From assembly GCF_004336745.1 (NCBI RefSeq), contig NZ_SJXD01000022.1:62001-126000 (forward strand): 64,000 bases of DNA, in the 5' to 3' direction. Position 1 is the stretch's first letter, and each line of letters opens with the position of its first letter. This document shows positions 26,368 to 35,024 of this stretch, in pieces. Source of the DNA: Roseococcus sp. SYP-B2431. GTDB taxonomy: Bacteria > Pseudomonadota > Alphaproteobacteria > Acetobacterales > Acetobacteraceae. Below the pieces are notes generated by a model that worked only from the letters and a program-made list of their open reading frames with translations, searched no databases and was not told where the DNA came from. The translations under genes were made by a program, and so were the position numbers.

Positions 26368-28266
26368 ATGCCTCGAGCGGCAGCCGCACGGCTGCGTCCC
26401 GCGGCCCCTCGCCCTCGCGCCACCCCCCGGCTCGAAAGACGGCCCCCCCCGAGCGGGCCAAAACCCGGCGGGCCCCCTGCCCGCGCCGCCACACCGGCCC
26501 GCCGAAGCCTCGGCGGCCGGCTCTTCCGGCTGGGCATCATCCTGGCGATCTGGGGCGCCTTCGCGCTGGCCGCCGTACTCCTCTGGTTCACCTGGGACAT
26601 GCCGCGCACGGATTCGGCGCTGGAGCACCGGCGCCGCCCCAGCGTCACCCTGCAGACCGCCGAGGGCAGCCCCCTCGGCAACCAGGGCGACCTCTATGGC
26701 GAGACCCTGCGCCTGCGCGACATGCCGCCGCACGTCCCGGCCGCGCTGCTCGCCATCGAGGACCGGCGCTTCCGCAGCCATTTCGGGCTGGACCCCATCG
26801 GCCTCGCCCGCGCGATCTACCGCAACATCGACGCCGGCGACGTGGTCCAGGGCGGCTCGACGCTGACGCAGCAGCTCGCCAAGAACCTGTTCCTGAGCCC
26901 CGCCCGCAGCACGCGGCGCAAGGTGCAGGAGGCGCTGATGGCCCTCTGGCTGGAGCACCGCTTCACCAAGGACCAACTCCTCGAGATCTACCTGAACCGC
27001 GTCTATCTGGGCGGCGGCGCCTATGGCGTGGACGCGGCGGCGCGGCTCTATTTCGGCGTCTCGGCGCGGCGGCTGACCCTCCCGCAGGCCGCGATCCTGG
27101 CCGGGCTGCCGCAGGCCCCCTCGCGCTACAACCCGCGCTCCAACCCCGACGGCGCCATGGCCCGCGGCCGCGACGTGCTGGCCGCCATGCGCGACACCGG
27201 CGCCATCACCGCCGAGCAGGCGGCCCAGGCGGCAGAGGAGATGCGCATCCCGCCGCGGCCCTCGCGCAACGGCGGCTGGTTCGCCGACTGGATCTTCGAG
27301 GACATTCCGGAGGCCTTCCCCGGCAGCAGCGCCGACCTCGTGATCCGCACCACGCTCGACCCGCGCTGGCAGAGCGCGGTGGAAACGCGCCTCGCCGCCC
27401 TGCTCGACGGGCCGGGGCGCCAGACGCGCGTCAGCCAGGGCGCGGTGATCGTGATGGACGCCCCCACCGGCGCCGTCCGCGCCATGGCCGGCGGGCGGGA
27501 CTTCCGCCTCTCGCCCTTCAACCGCGCCACCAGCGCGCGGCGCCAGCCGGGCTCCACCTTCAAGGCGCTGGTCTACCTGGCGGCGCTGGAGCGCGGGGCC
27601 AGCCCCGGCGATGCCGTGAGCGATGCGCGTCTCGCGCGCGGCTGGTCGCCCTCCAACGGGCATTGGCGCTCGCGCGGCTCGATCACGCTGGAGGAGGCCT
27701 TCGCGCAATCGGTCAACACCGCGGCCGTGCGCGTCCTGCAGATGGGGGGCGGGTCGCGGGCCGTGGCGGAGGTCGCCGGGCGCCTCGGCCTGCGCGGGCG
27801 CTTCCCGACGGACGGCTCGATCGCGCTCGGCACCGGCGAAGTGACGCTGATCGACCTCGCCGCCGCCTATGCCGCCATCGCCAATGGCGGCCGGCGCGTG
27901 ACGCCGCATGGCATGGCGCGGGTGGAGGCGGAGGGGCGCGTGGTCAGCGCGCCGCGTCCCCCGGCGCCGCAGGTCATCGCCAGTTCCCATGCCGAGCAGA
28001 TGCGGCAGATGATGTCCGCCGTCACGCGCTACGGCACCGGCCGCCAGGCGGCGGTGCCGGGCCTGGCCGTGGGCGGCAAGACGGGCACCACCCAGGATTA
28101 CCGCGATGCCTGGTTCCTGGGCTTCGTGCAGCTTCCTTCCGGGCCGCTGGTGATCGGGGTATGGCTCGGCAATGATAACAATGTCGGCATGGACGAGATC
28201 TCCGGGGGGACGCTCCCGGCCCGGCTGTTCCGGGAGATCGTCGAGGCGGCCCGGGCCGGCCCTTAG
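26368..28266 (+). CDS. Bifunctional penicillin-binding protein 1A family
   Basis: A class A PBP (632 residues) that polymerises and crosslinks peptidoglycan. It has a basic, proline-rich cytoplasmic tail (1-47) and one membrane helix (about 50-75). The GT51 domain has catalytic Glu131 in AIEDRRFRSHFG and GGSTLTQQLAKNLFL. The transpeptidase has Ser396-x-x-Lys399 (GSTFKAL), Ser448-Val-Asn and Lys571-Thr-Gly. GGGAGGAGCC precedes the ATG. It is shorter than E. coli PBP1a because the inserted OB-like domain is small or missing, closer to PbpC or PBP1a variants of alphaproteobacteria. Confidence 0.92.
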   Translation: MPRAAAARLRPAAPRPRATPRLERRPPPSGPKPGGPPARAATPARRSLGGRLFRLGIILAIWGAFALAAVLLWFTWDMPRTDSALEHRRRPSVTLQTAEGSPLGNQGDLYGETLRLRDMPPHVPAALLAIEDRRFRSHFGLDPIGLARAIYRNIDAGDVVQGGSTLTQQLAKNLFLSPARSTRRKVQEALMALWLEHRFTKDQLLEIYLNRVYLGGGAYGVDAAARLYFGVSARRLTLPQAAILAGLPQAPSRYNPRSNPDGAMARGRDVLAAMRDTGAITAEQAAQAAEEMRIPPRPSRNGGWFADWIFEDIPEAFPGSSADLVIRTTLDPRWQSAVETRLAALLDGPGRQTRVSQGAVIVMDAPTGAVRAMAGGRDFRLSPFNRATSARRQPGSTFKALVYLAALERGASPGDAVSDARLARGWSPSNGHWRSRGSITLEEAFAQSVNTAAVRVLQMGGGSRAVAEVAGRLGLRGRFPTDGSIALGTGEVTLIDLAAAYAAIANGGRRVTPHGMARVEAEGRVVSAPRPPAPQVIASSHAEQMRQMMSAVTRYGTGRQAAVPGLAVGGKTGTTQDYRDAWFLGFVQLPSGPLVIGVWLGNDNNVGMDEISGGTLPARLFREIVEAARAGP

Positions 28267-28269
28267 CGG

Positions 28270-28575
28270 ATGACGCTGCGCTGGGACGTGCTGCTGGCCA
28301 TCCTGGGAATGGCGTTGTCCACCTACCTGCTCCGGGCCGGCGGCTACGCGCTGCTGCGCGCCTTCCGGCCGACGCCCTTCGTGACGGCGATGCTGAGCCA
28401 CATGCCCGGCTGCATCTTCGTGGCCTTCGTGATCCCGGCGCTGGTGATCGGCGGGCCGGTGCAGATGCTGGCCGCCGCCGGCGTAGTGGGCGTGATGATC
28501 GGCACGCGCAGCTACATGCTGGCGATCGGCGCGGGCGTCGCGGTGATCTGGCTGATGCGGTCACTGCCGGGGTGA
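28270..28575 (+). CDS. azlD: AzlD family branched-chain amino acid exporter subunit (orphan)
   Basis: A 101-residue protein with three to four hydrophobic segments and the AzlD pattern LRAGGYALLRAF near the N-terminus. AzlD is the small partner of AzlC in amino acid export, but no azlC lies next to it or elsewhere in the window. It starts three bases after the PBP1a gene, so it is probably co-transcribed. The stop overlaps a GTG that opens a truncated GNAT-like frame. Confidence 0.8.
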   Translation: MTLRWDVLLAILGMALSTYLLRAGGYALLRAFRPTPFVTAMLSHMPGCIFVAFVIPALVIGGPVQMLAAAGVVGVMIGTRSYMLAIGAGVAVIWLMRSLPG

Positions 28576-28727
28576 AGATCCGGCGCAGTCTGGAGTCCGG
28601 CGACGCCGAGGTGCTCGCCGCCCTCCTGTCCGAGCTCGGATGGGCGCCCCACAACGGCGATGTCGCTGATTTCGTCCTCCGGCCGCGGCCCCGGCACCGC
28701 GCGCGAGGGGCCCAGGCCGCAGCCTAA
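28572..28727 (+). pseudogene. Remnant of a GNAT acetyltransferase (N-terminal piece)
   Basis: GTG at 28572 overlaps the azlD stop (GTGA) and opens a 51-codon frame. It begins VKIRRSLESGDAEVLAALLS, like the first strand and helix of GNAT acetyltransferases (IRxxxxxDAxxLxxLLxELG). After LGWAPHNGDVADFVL it changes to an Arg/Pro-rich tail and stops inside the end of the convergent mscS gene. The acetyl-CoA-binding part is absent. I read this as a decayed gene; a functional 51-residue peptide is less likely. Confidence 0.5.
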
Positions 28728-31009
28728 GCCGGCGCCGTCTCCGGGATCGGCGGCTGGGGCGGCGCCTTGGCGGAAAACAGCCGCAGCCCGGCCGCGTCGC
28801 AATGCTGCTTCATGCGGCGGTTGAGCTCGCGCCCCACGGCCCAGCGCCGCGCCGGCGGCGTCATGATCCGGGCGCGCAGGAAGACGCCCATGTCGGTCAT
28901 CTTGTCCACGCCCATGACCTCCAGCGGCGCCAGGAGCTGCGGCGCCCAGGCCTCGTCCTCGCGCATCGCCTCGCCCACCTGCCGCAGGATCATCACCGCC
29001 TTGTCGGTGTCCACCGAATAATCGAGCGCCACGTCCACGACCGCATATCCGAAGTCGCGCGTCTGGTTCGTCACCGTCGAGACCGAGCTGAAGGGCACGA
29101 TGTGGACCGAGCCATCCACCGCCCGCAGCCGGATCGAGCGGATCGAGAGCTGTTCCACCGTTCCCGTCAGGCCGCCGACCGTCACGGTATCGCCCACCGT
29201 CACCGCATCCTCGAGCAGCAGGAAGATGCCGGTGATGACGTCGCGCACCAGCGTCTGGCTGCCGAAGCCGATGGCGAGGCCGACGACGCCGGCGCCGGCG
29301 AGCAGCGGCGCCACGTTGATGCCGACCTCGGTCAGCGCGGTGATCGTGACCACCACCAGCAGCACGCCCGCGATCGCGGTCCGCAACATGGGCAGAAGCG
29401 TTCGGACGCGCGCGCTGCGGGCTGCCGAGCTGTCATGAGGCAGGGCCTTGAGCTGACGCTGAATGGCCGAATTCGCCGCCTCCCAGGCCAGAAGCGCGAC
29501 TGCCGCCGTGATTCCGATGGTCACGGCCCCGGAGACCAGTCGCCCGCCCCAGCGGCCCGGCCGGAACCAGGACAGCGAGTGCAGCCCCCAGGCTTCCAGC
29601 AGAAGGACGATGACGATGGCGCTGATGACGGCCGAAACGATGGTGCGCAGCGCCGGCAGGTAGCGGTTGGCCCGCGCCTCCAGCCCGGGGTATTTGCCCG
29701 CCAGGTCGGTGCTGACACGGAACAGCCAGTCGAGCAGCCGGCGCATGCCCTCGTCCAGCAGCTTGCCGCCCGCGATGATGGCGACCGTGGTCACCGAGGC
29801 GCCGAACAGCCGCTCGAAGCCCCGGTCGATGTTCATCGCCCAGACCGCCCAGGCGGCCAGCAGCCACAGGATGATGATGACATGCCAGGCCAGGGCCAGC
29901 CGGTTGCGGATTGCCCGCATCCAGCGTCGGCTGGCGCTCGGCTGGTCGTCCTCGGCCAGGGTCGGCGCGTCCAGCAGCTGGGCGACCGCGCCGCGATTCT
30001 GCATCACCACGACGGCGACGAGCAGGGTGAGCACCAGCAGGCCGAAGCGCCAGATCGTCTGGTGCGCGCCATAGGGCAGGCCGAAGAGCATCGCCGATTC
30101 GGCGATGGTGTAGAAGAGCACGCCGGCCAGGGCGAGGCGGCGCAGCCAGAGCATGGCATAGGCGGCCGTCTCGTCGTCGCAGGGGATGAGGCGCAGGCGC
30201 CCATTGTTCGGCGCGAAGAACATCCGGCCCACGGCCATGATCGCGCGCGCGGCCATATAGGCGAAGACCACCTGCTCCATGACCAGGCGGTTGGAGGGCC
30301 AGAGAGCATAGGCATCCACCACCGCGATCGCGCAGAGGCCGAATCCCAGGATGGGAACCATGTCGAGCGCCAGATGGGCCAGTAGGTAGGGCAGGCTGCG
30401 GATGCGCCGCATCGGCCCTTCGACGGCGGCTACGCGGGCCTCCAGCATCCGGTGCGGGCGGCGCATGAGGTACCGCAGGATCCGCTCGACCACCACGCCG
30501 CCGATCAGCATCAGGGCGAGCTTCCAGGCGAGGCTCAGGACCTGGGACTGCAGGCGCTCGTCATAGGTCAGCCGGCTGAACCAGTCGCCGACGGCGTTGA
30601 GCTCCGTCGCGGCGGAGAGACGCGTGAGGATGTTCTCCAGGAAGGCGACCAGCCTCTGGCCGACGCCGGTGACGATCTCGGCGGGGACTGAGGCGGGCTC
30701 CTCGTCAGCGGGCGCCGCGGCCGGCGCGGCGGCTGGGGCCGCGCCTCCGGCGGCCGCGGGCGGGGATTCCAGGGCGCGGATCAGCGCGGCGCGGCGGCTC
30801 TCGTCGCGGAGGATCTCGAGCAGGGCGCCCAGCTCGGCCTGGGTCGTCGCCGAAACCTGGCCGTTCTGAGCCGCGGCGGGCGCAGGCGCGGGCGCCGCCG
30901 GAGCCGCAGCGGCGGGAGGCGCAGCGGCCGCTGGCGGTGCGGCGGGCGCCTGCGCCAGGGCCGGGAGGGCGAGGAACAGGGCGAGGAGGGGCAGGAGTCG
31001 ACCGAGCAT
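28724..31009 (-). CDS. Large MscS-family mechanosensitive channel
   Basis: A 761-residue inner-membrane protein: signal peptide, Ala/Pro-rich periplasmic linker (about 20-50 and 85-105), about ten hydrophobic segments, then the MscS core. The pore helix is GAGVVGLAIGFGSQTLVRDV. The beta domain has EDAVTVGDTVTVGGLTGTVE and HIVPFSSVSTVTNQTRDF, followed by the C-terminal alpha/beta cage. Its architecture is like the extended MscS paralogues (YbdG/YjeP-like), which open during osmotic downshock. The start ATG 31009 (MLGRLLPLLALFLAL) gives the signal peptide. Confidence 0.9.
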   Translation of the reverse strand: MLGRLLPLLALFLALPALAQAPAAPPAAAAPPAAAAPAAPAPAPAAAQNGQVSATTQAELGALLEILRDESRRAALIRALESPPAAAGGAAPAAAPAAAPADEEPASVPAEIVTGVGQRLVAFLENILTRLSAATELNAVGDWFSRLTYDERLQSQVLSLAWKLALMLIGGVVVERILRYLMRRPHRMLEARVAAVEGPMRRIRSLPYLLAHLALDMVPILGFGLCAIAVVDAYALWPSNRLVMEQVVFAYMAARAIMAVGRMFFAPNNGRLRLIPCDDETAAYAMLWLRRLALAGVLFYTIAESAMLFGLPYGAHQTIWRFGLLVLTLLVAVVVMQNRGAVAQLLDAPTLAEDDQPSASRRWMRAIRNRLALAWHVIIILWLLAAWAVWAMNIDRGFERLFGASVTTVAIIAGGKLLDEGMRRLLDWLFRVSTDLAGKYPGLEARANRYLPALRTIVSAVISAIVIVLLLEAWGLHSLSWFRPGRWGGRLVSGAVTIGITAAVALLAWEAANSAIQRQLKALPHDSSAARSARVRTLLPMLRTAIAGVLLVVVTITALTEVGINVAPLLAGAGVVGLAIGFGSQTLVRDVITGIFLLLEDAVTVGDTVTVGGLTGTVEQLSIRSIRLRAVDGSVHIVPFSSVSTVTNQTRDFGYAVVDVALDYSVDTDKAVMILRQVGEAMREDEAWAPQLLAPLEVMGVDKMTDMGVFLRARIMTPPARRWAVGRELNRRMKQHCDAAGLRLFSAKAPPQPPIPETAPA

Positions 31010-31101
31010 GCCCCTGGTTGTGGGGCCTGGGGGGCTCAGGTCAAGTTTCAGGTGCAGGCCGGGCGGTTGCCCCGAACGGCCAGGGCGCCCACATTGCCGC
31101 C

Positions 31102-31290
31102 ATGAAGACATTCTTCACCATCCTGGTTCTGGCCTCTATGGCCGCGACGCTCGGCGTGCTTGTTGCGGGCATGATCGGGATGGCGCGCGGAATGCCGGGC
31201 CAGGCCTCGCAGAAGCTGATGCGGTATCGCGTGCTCCTGCAAGGTCTCACCCTGGTCCTTTTCGCCATCCTCATGATGATCTGGAAATAG
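31102..31290 (+). CDS. HIG1-domain small membrane protein
   Basis: A 62-residue protein with two transmembrane helices (about 5-28 and 44-61) joined by a short loop ending SQKLMRYRVLLQG, the bacterial form of the HIG1 motif. HIG1 proteins (Rcf1 in mitochondria) associate with cytochrome oxidase and respiratory supercomplexes. It lies alone between the divergent mscS and the convergent TRAP operon. No oxidase genes are in the window. Small size limits certainty. Confidence 0.75.
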   Translation: MKTFFTILVLASMAATLGVLVAGMIGMARGMPGQASQKLMRYRVLLQGLTLVLFAILMMIWK

Positions 31291-31297
31291 CCGGCGC

Positions 31298-32719
31298 CTA
31301 CCGGCTCAGCAGCCAGTCCGGCAGGCCGGTGACCAGGGTCACCGGGAAGAGCGTGACCAGGACCACCGTCAGCACCAGCATCAAGAAGAAGGGCATGGAG
31401 GCCTTCGCCACCTCCAGCTGCTCCTTCCCCGTCATCGTCTGCATGACGAAGAGGTTGAACCCCACCGGTGGCGTGATCTCTGCGATCTCGACCAGCAACA
31501 CAATGAAGATGCCGAACCACACCAGGTCGAATCCCGCATGCTGCACCAGCGGGATGACGATGGAGGTGGTCAGCACGATCATCGACACGCCGTCCAGCGC
31601 CGTGCCCAGGACCACGTAGACCACCGTCAGGATGGCGATCAGCCCATAGGGGCCGAGGTTGAGATGCGTCACGCCCTCCGCCAGGGCCGCGGGGATGCCG
31701 GTCAGCGCCATCGCCTTGGTCAGGAAGGCCGCGCCCGCCAGGATGAACATGATCATACAGGAGAGGCGCGTCGCGCCCTTTACGCTGTCGAGGAAGCTCT
31801 GCCAGGTCAGCACCCGCTCGCCCGCGGCGAGGCCGAGCAGGGCGAAGAATGCGATCGGCCAGAATTGCGAGAAGGGGATCAGCCCCACCGCCCAGGCGAT
31901 CAGGTCCAGAACCAGCAGGCCGAGCCCGGTCCAGCGCCCCGCCGCCATGAGCAGCGAGCCCAGCACGCCGAAGGCGGCGGCCTCCGTCGCCGTGGCCCAG
32001 CCCACGAACATCGTGCCGATGACGACGACGATCAGCACGGCACAGGGGATGAGCTTGGAGCTCTGCCGCAGCTTCTCGGCGAAGGGGATGGGCGGTTCGG
32101 GCCTGGGCTGCTTGGCCGGGTTCATCTTGGCCCAGATCGCGATATAGGCGCTGAACAGCAGCATCACGAGCAGGCCCGGGATGCAGCCCGCGATGAAGAC
32201 GCGCACGATCGAGACCTCGGCCGCCACGGCATAGACCACCATGATGATCGAGGGCGGGATCAGGATGCCGAGCGTGCCCGAGGTGGCCAGCGAGCCAACC
32301 GCCACGTCCTCGTCGTAGCCGCGCTTCTTGAGCTCCGGCAAGGCGATCTTGGAGACGGTGGCGCAGGTCGCGGCCGAGGAGCCGGAGACCGAGCCGAAGA
32401 TGCCGCAGGCCAGGATGTTCACGTGCAGCAGCCCGCCCGGGAGGCGCCGGACCCAGGGCGCGAGGCCATTGAACAGTTCTTCCGAGAGCTTGGTGCGGAA
32501 CAGTATCTCCCCCATCCAGACGAACATGGGCAGGGCCGCGAGGGTCCAGGATCCGGTGGCCTCCCAGAAGGAGGAGGCGAGGTAGAGGCCGGGCGAAGGA
32601 TGCGCCGCAGCCATGGCGACGTAGCCGACGGCCGCGAGCGCCATGGCGATCCAGAGGCCCGCGCCCAGGAACACGCACAGCAGGACGAGCAGGAGCAAGG
32701 CGAAGGTGAGGAGGTCCAT
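31298..32719 (-). CDS. dctM: TRAP transporter large permease DctM
   Basis: A 473-residue protein with about 12 transmembrane helices. It has the DctM/SiaM patterns GIFGSVSGSSAATCATVSKI, GSLATSGTLGILIPPSIIMVVY and ITPPVGFNLFVMQ. It drives Na+-dependent uptake of the ligand delivered by DctP. It is three bases downstream of dctQ and last in the dctP-dctQ-dctM operon. A segment at about 255-300 (AGRWTGLGLLVLDLIAWAVG) looks like an extra helical insertion. Confidence 0.95.
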   Translation of the reverse strand: MDLLTFALLLLVLLCVFLGAGLWIAMALAAVGYVAMAAAHPSPGLYLASSFWEATGSWTLAALPMFVWMGEILFRTKLSEELFNGLAPWVRRLPGGLLHVNILACGIFGSVSGSSAATCATVSKIALPELKKRGYDEDVAVGSLATSGTLGILIPPSIIMVVYAVAAEVSIVRVFIAGCIPGLLVMLLFSAYIAIWAKMNPAKQPRPEPPIPFAEKLRQSSKLIPCAVLIVVVIGTMFVGWATATEAAAFGVLGSLLMAAGRWTGLGLLVLDLIAWAVGLIPFSQFWPIAFFALLGLAAGERVLTWQSFLDSVKGATRLSCMIMFILAGAAFLTKAMALTGIPAALAEGVTHLNLGPYGLIAILTVVYVVLGTALDGVSMIVLTTSIVIPLVQHAGFDLVWFGIFIVLLVEIAEITPPVGFNLFVMQTMTGKEQLEVAKASMPFFLMLVLTVVLVTLFPVTLVTGLPDWLLSR

Positions 32720-32722
32720 GTC

Positions 32723-33256
32723 TCAGACTTCCGCCGAGAAGTCGCCGGCGGCGGCCCGTTCCTCGGCGGCGCGGACATAGGTGGGGATCGCCCCCTTCAG
32801 CACCGCGACGAACTCATCGACGATCGCGATCAGCAGGATGCCAGATCCCAGCGGCATGGCGAGCTTCGGTATCCAGAGCTGGAAGGGCACCGTGCCCTGC
32901 GCGACCTCCTCGATCTCCCAGGAGAAGATCACGTCCTGCGCGGTCCAGAAGGCGATGTAGCCGACCAGCAGGGCGGCCATCGCCAGCACCAGCAGCTCCA
33001 TGACCCGGCGGGCCCCCGGGCCGAGCCGGTCGAGCACCATGCCCACCCGGATCAGCTCGCCGCGCTTGAAGGTGGCGCCGAGAGCGAAGAAGGTGGTCGC
33101 GACGCAGAGATAGGCGCTGAGGTCGTCGGCGCCGGCGAATTGCCGGTTCGTCTCGCGCAGCGCGACCTGCGACATCATCACGACAAAGATGGAGAACAGC
33201 GACAGCGCGGCGAGGCCGGCGCTGGCGGCGTAGAGGGCGTCCAGCGCGCGGCGCAT
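32723..33256 (-). CDS. dctQ: TRAP transporter small permease DctQ
   Basis: A 177-residue protein with four predicted transmembrane helices, typical of DctQ. It has VALRETNRQFAGADDLSAYLCV, then FKRGELIRVGMVLDRL, and a C-terminal cytoplasmic tail. It sits between dctP and dctM with short gaps and is co-transcribed. Confidence 0.92.
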   Translation of the reverse strand: MRRALDALYAASAGLAALSLFSIFVVMMSQVALRETNRQFAGADDLSAYLCVATTFFALGATFKRGELIRVGMVLDRLGPGARRVMELLVLAMAALLVGYIAFWTAQDVIFSWEIEEVAQGTVPFQLWIPKLAMPLGSGILLIAIVDEFVAVLKGAIPTYVRAAEERAAAGDFSAEV

Positions 33257-33268
33257 GCGGGGCCCGCC

Positions 33269-34237
33269 TCAGGCGCGATAGGCCGCGATCAGCTTCTGCC
33301 CGTCCTCGCCCGTGCGCGACACCCATTCCTCGGTCATCTGCGCGCTGATGCGGCGCATGCCTTCCTTAAGCTCCGGGGTGGCTTCGGAGATGGTCATGCC
33401 GCGCTGGCGCAGCGTGGCCTCGGTGCTGGCTGTCGCTTCCTCGGCCATGCGCCAGCCGCGCGTCTCGGCGGTGGCGGCGGCGGCGCGGATGGCGGCCTGG
33501 GTGGCGGGAGGCAGGGCGTCGAAGACGCGCTTCTGCACCATGATGACGTTGCGCGTGAAGGTGAAGGCGGCCGGGGTGAAGACCCGGCAATAGTCCCAGG
33601 CCTGGGTGTCCACGCCGGTCTGGGCCGAGGTCACCATCGCGTTCACCACGCCCGTCGCGAAGGCCTGCGGCAGCTCGGCCTGCTGCACCAGCGTCGGGCT
33701 CGCGCCGATCAGCGAGGCGAAGCGGTTGGTCATGACGTTGAAGGTGCGGAACTTGGTCCCGCGCAGCGACTCGAGCGAGGCGAGCGGCACGTTGGAATAG
33801 AAGCCGCCCGGGGGCCAGGGCACCATATAGAGCAGCGAGAGGCCTTGCCGGTTCAGCCGCGCCTCGACATAGGGCTTGGACAGGTCGGAAAGGCGCTTGG
33901 CGCCGGCGAAGTCCGGCACGAGGCCGGGGATGCCGTCCACTTCGAAGAAGGCATCCTCGTTGCCATAGGCCGAGAGCAGGATCTCACCGAGCTGCACCTG
34001 GCCGGTCTGCACGCCGCGCTTGATCTGGCCCATGGGCAGCAGCGCCGCGTTGGAATGAAGCTGCACTGCGATATTGGCGGCCTGGAGCTCGGCCAGGAAG
34101 GTCTGGATGTTGCGCGTATGGAAATTGCCGTCCGGATAGGCGGTGGCCATCTGCCAGCGCGTCTGCGCGCCGGCGAGGCTCGGCACGAGCGGGCTGGCAG
34201 CAGCGGCGGCCAGAAGGGCGCGGCGGTGGATGGTCAT
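33269..34237 (-). CDS. dctP: TRAP transporter solute-binding protein DctP
   Basis: A 322-residue secreted receptor with a signal (MTIHRRALLAAAAASPLVPSLAGAQ). DctP-family elements include QMGQIKRGVQTGQVQ-like (LLPMGQIKRGVQTGQV), GTKFRTFN and the carboxylate-binding Arg in RTFN. Ligands of this family are organic acids or related compounds; the exact ligand is not predictable. GGAGAGG precedes the ATG at 34237. The upstream 199 bases hold no recognised gene and probably contain the operon promoter. Confidence 0.93.
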   Translation of the reverse strand: MTIHRRALLAAAAASPLVPSLAGAQTRWQMATAYPDGNFHTRNIQTFLAELQAANIAVQLHSNAALLPMGQIKRGVQTGQVQLGEILLSAYGNEDAFFEVDGIPGLVPDFAGAKRLSDLSKPYVEARLNRQGLSLLYMVPWPPGGFYSNVPLASLESLRGTKFRTFNVMTNRFASLIGASPTLVQQAELPQAFATGVVNAMVTSAQTGVDTQAWDYCRVFTPAAFTFTRNVIMVQKRVFDALPPATQAAIRAAAATAETRGWRMAEEATASTEATLRQRGMTISEATPELKEGMRRISAQMTEEWVSRTGEDGQKLIAAYRA

Positions 34238-34436
34238 GGGTCGAGCCTCTCCGGGATGACGACGGATGGAGCATCGACCGAGGTCCGACGCGGGCGCAAG
34301 CCCGACCTTTCGCCGGCTGGTGCGCCGGTGGGCGCCGATTGCCCGCGCGACGTGCAAGGCCGCGCCGGGTTTGGCGTCATCCGCGGCGGCGCCGGCACCC
34401 TACTCGCTGCGCCGCGGCCTCCGCGTCCGGATCCCG

Positions 34437-34874
34437 CTAGCCCGCCGTGGCGACGTAGAGCTTCAGCTCCTCCGTCTCCTGCTCGGCCTCCGCGATCCGC
34501 GCCTTCACGAGGTCGCCGATCGAGACCATGCCGGCCAGCGCGCCGTTCGCATCCAGCACCGGCAGATGGCGCACGCGCCGATCGGTCATCACCTGCAGCG
34601 CCTCCTGCACGGTGCTGCTGGGTGTGACCGTGTGCAGCACGCGGGTCATGAGCTGCCCCGCGGTCATCTGCATCACCGGCTCGCCGATGCCCGCCATCGC
34701 CCGGACGATGTCGCGCTCGCTGACGATGCCCAGGACGGTACCGTCGGGCTCGACGACCAGGACGGCGCCGATGCGATGCTGCGCGAGCGTCCGCGTGATG
34801 GAGGCCACGCAGTCGCCCGTGCGGACGGAAATGATGTGGCTGCCTTTGCCGCGCAGGATGTTCTGGATCACCAT
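34437..34874 (-). CDS. Two-CBS-domain protein
   Basis: A 145-residue protein made only of a CBS pair: CBS1 about residues 8-65 (AVLVVEPDGTVLGIVSERDIVR) and CBS2 about 75-130 (RHLPVLDANGALAGMVSIGDLV). Such proteins bind adenine nucleotides as energy sensors. The start at 34874 (MVIQNILRGKG) is preferred because AAGGAGG lies just upstream. A further ATG at 34889 would place that AAGGAGG inside the gene. The neighbours give no partner. Confidence 0.88.
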   Translation of the reverse strand: MVIQNILRGKGSHIISVRTGDCVASITRTLAQHRIGAVLVVEPDGTVLGIVSERDIVRAMAGIGEPVMQMTAGQLMTRVLHTVTPSSTVQEALQVMTDRRVRHLPVLDANGALAGMVSIGDLVKARIAEAEQETEELKLYVATAG

Positions 34875-35024
34875 GAGTTCCTCCTTCATCCCGAGATTGC
34901 ATTAACGTCAGGTTGCGCCGTTGCTCGCGTCGGTTGCAACGGAAAGCTTTGCTGCATTGCGGCACGGCTTTGCAGCGGGACGCTGAATTCGTGGCGCGCC
35001 CGGGAGCGCGACATTCCCGGGCCG

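Noticed and set aside
34238-34436. GC-rich gap between dctP and the CBS gene as a further element copy
   Set aside because: It contains GGCGGCGCCGGC but lacks the left edge and the paired right hairpin.
31538-34627. A very long open frame on the plus strand opposite the TRAP operon
   Set aside because: It is rich in His, Arg, Gly and Gln with no domain pattern, and lies antisense to well-supported dctP/Q/M. Such frames are common shadows in GC-rich coding DNA.
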